This document shows positions 59,880 through 64,000 of a stretch of 64,000 nt of DNA, one piece after another. Where the stretch lies: contig NZ_DASYGY010000009.1 in NCBI RefSeq assembly GCF_035999195.1, forward strand, positions 1,426,001-1,490,000. The letters are read 5' to 3'. The notes beneath the pieces are model-generated. The model searched no databases. It was not told the DNA's origin and saw only the letters and a list, made by a program, of their open reading frames with translations. This DNA comes from Pseudoxanthomonas sp. (GTDB lineage Bacteria > Pseudomonadota > Gammaproteobacteria > Xanthomonadales > Xanthomonadaceae). Each line of letters begins with the position of its first letter. Position 1 is the stretch's first letter. The position numbers were made by a program, and so were the translations under genes.

Positions 59880-60218
59880 CAGAAACAAAAACGTAAATAC
59901 ATGTACGAGAGTATTCACCGACATAAACGAGATCTCGGAAACCCTATAAAACAAGGCATTTATTGCATTCGGATGAAAACCTGTATGCAGGTTCGATCAT
60001 GAAGGTGAAGGCATTTGTGAAACACGGAAATGCGTCACACGCAATGTGAAAGTGATCTTCACCGCGGTGAACAATTCAGACGACGCGCTATATGCGTGGC
60101 ACTCCCGGCGCACTCTCGGGAAAAACATCGACCAGCGGATCGGTGCTTGAAAGAAAAACATGTCTTGCAGCATGCTGGTGGAAAGGTGGCATCAACATCT
60201 CGCGTGACAAGGGACGCC
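59880..60218. other. AT-rich divergent regulatory region of the T4SS island
   Basis: 339 bases without a gene, upstream of both divergent transcripts. Base composition drops sharply at 59880-60010. It contains the palindrome TACATGTA near 59897, the inverted repeat AACCTG-tatg-CAGGTT (59978-59993), TCACACGCAATGTGA near 60033-60047 and TGTGA-type half sites nearby that could be recognised by a CRP-type protein. A plus-strand frame starting at 60030 is not conserved-looking before 60219. Confidence 0.45.
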
Positions 60219-60809
60219 ATGGAACCGTCGAAGATGGAAGAGTTCGTCGCCAATGCGGCATTGCTGGCGGCGCACCTGACAGAGCAGTGCAACAAGGCCG
60301 CGAGCGCACAGCAGGCATCGGCGCAGGAACTCCAAGCGTCCGCCATCGTGGTCAGGAAGACGATCGAGGAAGGCAAGCGCGAGATGAGCGACCAGGCGCG
60401 CGCTGCCGTGCACGAGGCCCTGGCGCATGGGATTCCCGCCGCGACGCACAGCATCGGCGAAACGGCGACGCGACTGCGCCAGGTAGCCGACCACCTGCAG
60501 CGGGAGCAGGCGCAGTTGTCGCAGCGTGCGCGCTTCCTCGGCTGGAAATCGCTGGGCGTGCTGTCGGCGGCCTGCCTGCTGCTGGTGGCGGGCAGCGGAT
60601 ACGCGGCGTGGCACAACGTGCAGCGGGCCGATCGCGCCGCCGTGGACGCGGAGGTGCTGGAGGCCTTGCAGCAGGTGACCATCACATCCTGCGGCGGGCA
60701 GCCGTGCATCAAGCTGCAGGATGGCCTGCCACGGTGGCAGAAGAACGACCAGTACGTGCTGATCGACACGTCGGCAAAGCAGGACGCAGCGGCCGCCGGC
60801 GCGGACTGA
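60219..60809 (+). CDS. Single-span membrane protein, MobB-like layout
   Basis: 196 residues from the ATG at 60219 with AAGGGA upstream. N-terminal helical, Ala/Gln-rich cytoplasmic part (about 1-115: KREMSDQARAAVHEALAHG), one membrane helix LGVLSAACLLLVAGSGYAAWH (about 111-131), and a short periplasmic domain with CGGQPCIKLQDG and NDQYVLIDT. The same layout is found in MobB-like relaxation proteins of mobilisable plasmids, and it precedes virD4 by 38 bases, so it may be a relic or partner of the coupling protein. No sequence family certain. Confidence 0.6.
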   Translation: MEPSKMEEFVANAALLAAHLTEQCNKAASAQQASAQELQASAIVVRKTIEEGKREMSDQARAAVHEALAHGIPAATHSIGETATRLRQVADHLQREQAQLSQRARFLGWKSLGVLSAACLLLVAGSGYAAWHNVQRADRAAVDAEVLEALQQVTITSCGGQPCIKLQDGLPRWQKNDQYVLIDTSAKQDAAAAGAD

Positions 60810-60847
60810 GGCGCGGCATTCATCATGGAGCGACGACAGGGGGTCGT

Positions 60848-62599
60848 GTGGGCAATACACGTGGTGTGATCATCCTGGCGCTCGCCGGCCTGGCGGCCGT
60901 GGGCGCCCTCTACCTTTCCGGCTACCTGGCGCTGCTGTTCCTCGGCCTCGACGGCAGCCAGGTCGGATGGGGCACGTACGTCGACTATCTGAAGCATCTC
61001 GACCATCCGCGCGTGCAACCCTATGCGTGGCGCATCAAGGCCGCGGGCGCTGTCGGCGGCGGGCTGATGCTGATGGTATGGGTCGCACTGGCGGTGATGG
61101 TCTACAAGCTGCGCAGCTATCGGAACCTGCATGGTCGCGCGCGCTTCGCCCGCATGATCGACTTGGCCAGCAAGGGCTTCCTGTCCGGCAAGGACAACGG
61201 CATCGTGGTGGGCCGGATGAACGGCAAGCTGTTGCGCCTGCCGGGCCAGCAGTTCGTGATCCTGGCGGCGCCGACGCGCTCCGGCAAGGGCGTCGGCGTG
61301 GTCATCCCCAACCTTCTGGACTATCGCGAGTCGGCGGTGGTGCTGGACATCAAGCAGGAGAACTTCGACCTGACCTCAGGCTGGCGCCGATCGATCGGCC
61401 ACGAGGTGTACCTGTTCAATCCGTTCGCCGAAGACCGCCGCACGCATCGCTGGAATCCGATGACCTACGTCTCGCCGGACCCGGCATTCCGGGTGTCCGA
61501 CCTGCAGAGCATCGCCGCGATGCTGTATCCGGACGGCGACGACAAGGACAAGTTCTGGATCAGTCAGGCGCGCAACGCCTTCCTTGCGTTCACCCTGTAC
61601 CTCTTCGAACGGCGCGACCACGACCGGAACGCGGAACTGCCCACGCTGGGCGCCGTGCTGCGGCTGGCGTCGGGCGATGGCGGCGAGCTCAAGCCGTATC
61701 TGCAGAGGCTGGTGGAGGCGCCCTTCCTCAGCGGTCAGGCGCGCACTGCGTTTGCCGGCCTGTTGTCGCAGGCCGACGTGACCTTCGCGTCCATCATCGG
61801 TTCCTTCCGGGAGCCGCTGAATCCCTGGCTGAACCCGGTGCTCGATGCGGCCACCAGCGCCGACGATTTCCGTCTGGACGACGTTCGCCGCAGGCGCATG
61901 ACGATCTACGTGGGCATCCAGCCGAACAAGCTGGCCGAAAGCCGGCTGATCGTGAACCTGTTCTTCAGCCAGCTCATCAACGTCAACACCAAGGTGCTGC
62001 CGCAGAACGATCCGACGCTGAAGCACCAGTGCCTGCTGCTGATGGACGAGTTCACCGCCATCGGCCGTGTCGACATCATCGCCAAGGCGGTGGCCTACAT
62101 GGCCGGCTACAACCTGCGCCTGTTACCGATCATACAGTCGATGGCGCAGCTGGACGCCGTCTACGGCAAGGAGCTGTCGCGCACCATCATCACCAACCAC
62201 GCGCTGCAGATCATCTATGCGCCGCGCGAGCAGCAGGATGCCAACGACTACTCGGAAATGCTCGGCTACACCACCATCAAGCGCCGCGCCCGCACGCGCT
62301 CGCACGGCCAGGGCCGCAACGTGTCCGACAACGAGGTGCTGGAGAAGCGCGCCCTGATGCTGCCGCAGGAGCTGAAGGCGATGGGGCCGGAGAAGGAGAT
62401 CGTGCTGTACGAAGGCCTCGCCCATCCCATCCTGTGCCGCAAGGTGCGCTACTACCAGGACAGTTACTTCACCAGGCGGCTGCTGCCGAAGGTCGAGGTG
62501 CAGCCGTTGCCACTTGAAGCATCGCACGCTCACAGGAATGACGTCCGCGTCCGGGTGGCCGATGACGAGCGCACCCGCGCGTCGCTGTCGGCGGGATGA
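60848..62599 (+). CDS. virD4: T4SS coupling ATPase VirD4
   Basis: 583 residues from a GTG at 60848 (GGGGG upstream). N-terminal membrane region with helices GVIILALAGLAAVGALYLSG and GGGLMLMVWVALAVMVY; then the TraG/VirD4 core with Walker A ILAAPTRSGKGVGVVIPN, Walker B CLLLMDEFTAIGR, and LPIIQSMAQLDAVYG. It docks substrates and feeds them to the channel; in X-T4SS the XVIPCD domain of toxins is bound by its all-alpha domain. Transcribed away from the virB operon. ATGA overlap with the next frame. Confidence 0.96.
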   Translation: MGNTRGVIILALAGLAAVGALYLSGYLALLFLGLDGSQVGWGTYVDYLKHLDHPRVQPYAWRIKAAGAVGGGLMLMVWVALAVMVYKLRSYRNLHGRARFARMIDLASKGFLSGKDNGIVVGRMNGKLLRLPGQQFVILAAPTRSGKGVGVVIPNLLDYRESAVVLDIKQENFDLTSGWRRSIGHEVYLFNPFAEDRRTHRWNPMTYVSPDPAFRVSDLQSIAAMLYPDGDDKDKFWISQARNAFLAFTLYLFERRDHDRNAELPTLGAVLRLASGDGGELKPYLQRLVEAPFLSGQARTAFAGLLSQADVTFASIIGSFREPLNPWLNPVLDAATSADDFRLDDVRRRRMTIYVGIQPNKLAESRLIVNLFFSQLINVNTKVLPQNDPTLKHQCLLLMDEFTAIGRVDIIAKAVAYMAGYNLRLLPIIQSMAQLDAVYGKELSRTIITNHALQIIYAPREQQDANDYSEMLGYTTIKRRARTRSHGQGRNVSDNEVLEKRALMLPQELKAMGPEKEIVLYEGLAHPILCRKVRYYQDSYFTRRLLPKVEVQPLPLEASHAHRNDVRVRVADDERTRASLSAG

Positions 62600-63609
62600 C
62601 CTCTATCGCCCCGATGCATCGCATGGAAACGTACGTGACCGTCACGGATGACAAGGTGGCCAGCACCGAGTCCGGGTTGAGATTCCGCTACGATGCGCTG
62701 CACGCGCTGCAGCTGCTTCGCGACCTGGCCATCGTCAACGAGCGCACCGTCCGCGAGCTGGGCCCCCTGCCGCCCGGTGGCGTGCCGGTGCAGGCCAAGC
62801 GCAAACCCCATCGCGTGCATCCGCCCGCATCCCTTGCCGTCCAGGATGATGAAATGAACCCACTCCAGCGGATCATGACCACCTCCACGTTGGTGGCAGG
62901 CGCGTTGGCAGCCTGCGGCGAAGCCCGCCCGTCCGGGAAGTTTCCGGAGCCTGCACCCGCGTCGGCAGCGACAGACTCCGCGCCAACGGCACCGACGCCG
63001 TCACCAACACCGGTCCTCTCTCCTCCCGAAACCGCATCGGCCGCGCCAACGGAACCTGGGACTGACGAAGCCACCGTCGAAATCGAACGCGGCCCGCCCA
63101 TTCCATCCGCCACGCTCCGGAAGCAGGTACTGGCGCTGCTGGACGCCCTGCAGACGCTGGAAGACATGGAACACACGCATCTGGAGTCGATCTTCAAGGT
63201 CCGCCTGGTGAAGAACCCGAGGGTGCGCGATGGTTATGAGTACTTCGGCATCACGACCGAGGGATGGACTTATTACATAGAGACCGTCCGTCTGCATGCA
63301 CTGAGCGATCCTCCGACGATCATGATCGCGCTCAGCAATGGCGTCGAGCCGTGGACCAACCAGAAAGCCACCTACTGCACGATGGATTTCGAGGAGCTTG
63401 CCAACGACATCGTCGCCCTGGGATACCAACGTGCAGCGACGCGCTCCACCACCGGCAACAAGCCTTCCTGGGGGTTTGGCCGAGACGTTCCGAAGCACCG
63501 GACGGGTTTCGGTGTAGGGGTCTACCTCTACTATCTGGATGAGGGCACCGAGGCGGAACGGGCGTGCGCCAGCTGGCTGCGAATCTCGGGAGGTCCGCGC
63601 AATGACTAG
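62596..63609 (+). CDS. Putative immunity lipoprotein, in frame with an upstream 86-residue segment
   Basis: The frame is open from an ATG overlapping the virD4 stop to 63609. Residues 1-86 are soluble (RYDALHALQLLRDLAIVNER, PPGGVPVQAKRKPHRVHP) with no signal. At 62854 an ATG begins a typical lipoprotein signal (RIMTTSTLVAGALAAC, Cys at about 21), then a Pro/Ser/Thr linker and a beta-rich domain of about 160 residues (FKVRLVKNPRVRDGYEYFG, KATYCTMDFEELA). Most likely two products: a small virD4-coupled protein and a 251-residue periplasmic lipoprotein from 62854, the immunity partner of the zincin that overlaps its end by 8 bases. Confidence 0.6.
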   Translation: MTSIAPMHRMETYVTVTDDKVASTESGLRFRYDALHALQLLRDLAIVNERTVRELGPLPPGGVPVQAKRKPHRVHPPASLAVQDDEMNPLQRIMTTSTLVAGALAACGEARPSGKFPEPAPASAATDSAPTAPTPSPTPVLSPPETASAAPTEPGTDEATVEIERGPPIPSATLRKQVLALLDALQTLEDMEHTHLESIFKVRLVKNPRVRDGYEYFGITTEGWTYYIETVRLHALSDPPTIMIALSNGVEPWTNQKATYCTMDFEELANDIVALGYQRAATRSTTGNKPSWGFGRDVPKHRTGFGVGVYLYYLDEGTEAERACASWLRISGGPRND

Positions 63610-64000
63610 CTTGCCTCCACACTTGCAACGTCTGACCGATGGGCTTCCCGCGGACAAACGCCCCTGCATAGACGAAGCCATCGCTACCGCACCTTATCTC
63701 CAGGAGCGGATGACACAAGCCATCGAGGTGGGGCGACTCGAGCATATCCGCCTCACGCCCCCCGGCGCGAACGAGGGCGGGCATTACGACAGCAGCGAGA
63801 AGGCTGTCTACCTCAGCATGGATACCTTCACGAGGCCAGACCTGCAGGAGCGCCGGGATCGAATCGACGTCATCACCAGCACGCTGGGTCATGAAACAGG
63901 GCATGCCTTGAACGCGGTGGAGTCCAGAAAGACCCTGCATTTCGTCGCCGCCCAGATCACGGAGGAGATACGCGCCGCCGGCCCCGGGGGCAGCGCCGAT
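63602..64000 (+). CDS. Putative zincin T4SS effector, 5' part only
   Basis: 133 residues visible; the gene runs past the window end. ATG at 63602 with GGGAGGT upstream. No signal peptide. A zinc-peptidase motif HETGHALNAVES is seen near residue 97 in VITSTLGHETGHAL, with a helical lead-in (DEAIATAPYLQERMTQAIEV). Xanthomonadales T4SS toxins include metallopeptidases of this kind, often followed by a long C-terminal secretion domain; whether one is present cannot be seen. The gene upstream is a lipoprotein. Confidence 0.65.
   Translation, partial: MTSLPPHLQRLTDGLPADKRPCIDEAIATAPYLQERMTQAIEVGRLEHIRLTPPGANEGGHYDSSEKAVYLSMDTFTRPDLQERRDRIDVITSTLGHETGHALNAVESRKTLHFVAAQITEEIRAAGPGGSAD

Noticed and set aside
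60030..60218. In-frame 5' extension of the MobB-like gene
   Set aside because: Its 63 residues look like translated leader (Arg/His/Cys-rich), whereas the ATG at 60219 has a good ribosome-binding site.

Overview
The window is high-GC chromosomal DNA from a gammaproteobacterium of the Xanthomonadaceae (Lysobacteraceae). Four things point there: a Clp-type CRP regulator that closely matches the Xanthomonas protein as I remember it, an LPS gene block lying between metB and etfBA, a complete Xanthomonadales-type (X-) type IV secretion locus, and the family's usual order of housekeeping genes. A Pseudoxanthomonas-like genome is my best guess, but the genus cannot be fixed from the sequence alone.

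Layout. 1-4127: end of an EamA permease, then an Mla/MCE lipid-transport operon (STAS-permease, ATPase, MCE protein, auxiliary lipoprotein). 4141-11559: AlkB-like dioxygenase, ETF-ubiquinone oxidoreductase, a secreted zinc-protease lipoprotein with FG-GAP repeats, a two-subunit CoA-transferase and an ATP-grasp enzyme. 11636-13323: etfBA. 13424-29055: a lower-GC surface-polysaccharide island. Its plus-strand half holds glycosyltransferase, acetyltransferase, WbqC, EamA, methyltransferase, WecE, a polytopic membrane protein and WecB. Its minus-strand half is Wzm, Wzt and a very large multidomain glycosyltransferase. A decayed IS481-family element separates the two halves. 29096-31780: metB and cystathionine beta-synthase. 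31892-41752: housekeeping genes (DUF465 protein, OmpA-like and DUF4398 envelope proteins, pilU, maiA-fahA, a 2OG dioxygenase, tRNA-Gln, rpsI-rplM, coq7, a guanidinium exporter under a guanidine-II riboswitch, speD, clp).

41992-64000 is an antibacterial T4SS island. The virB operon (virB7, 8, 9, 10, 11, 1, 2, 3, 4, 5, 6) is on the minus strand. It has a promoter-like sequence and a long, GGA-rich leader that would fit CsrA control. virD4 and a MobB-like membrane protein diverge from it. Around the machine are three pairs of a lipoprotein followed by a toxin-like enzyme: a lipase; a lytic transglycosylase/M23 peptidase with two peptidoglycan-binding domains; and a zincin cut by the window end. 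In each pair the putative immunity lipoprotein is the upstream gene. Three tandem DUF4189 secreted proteins sit between virB6 and the second pair.

Together the island looks like a contact-dependent killing system: VirD4 would recruit toxins, the VirB channel would inject them into neighbouring Gram-negative cells, and periplasmic lipoproteins would protect the producer and its kin. The most unusual points are that the two complete toxins lack the long XVIPCD-type secretion domain I would expect and instead share a short C-terminal segment, and that the third immunity lipoprotein is in frame with an upstream 86-residue protein without a signal peptide.
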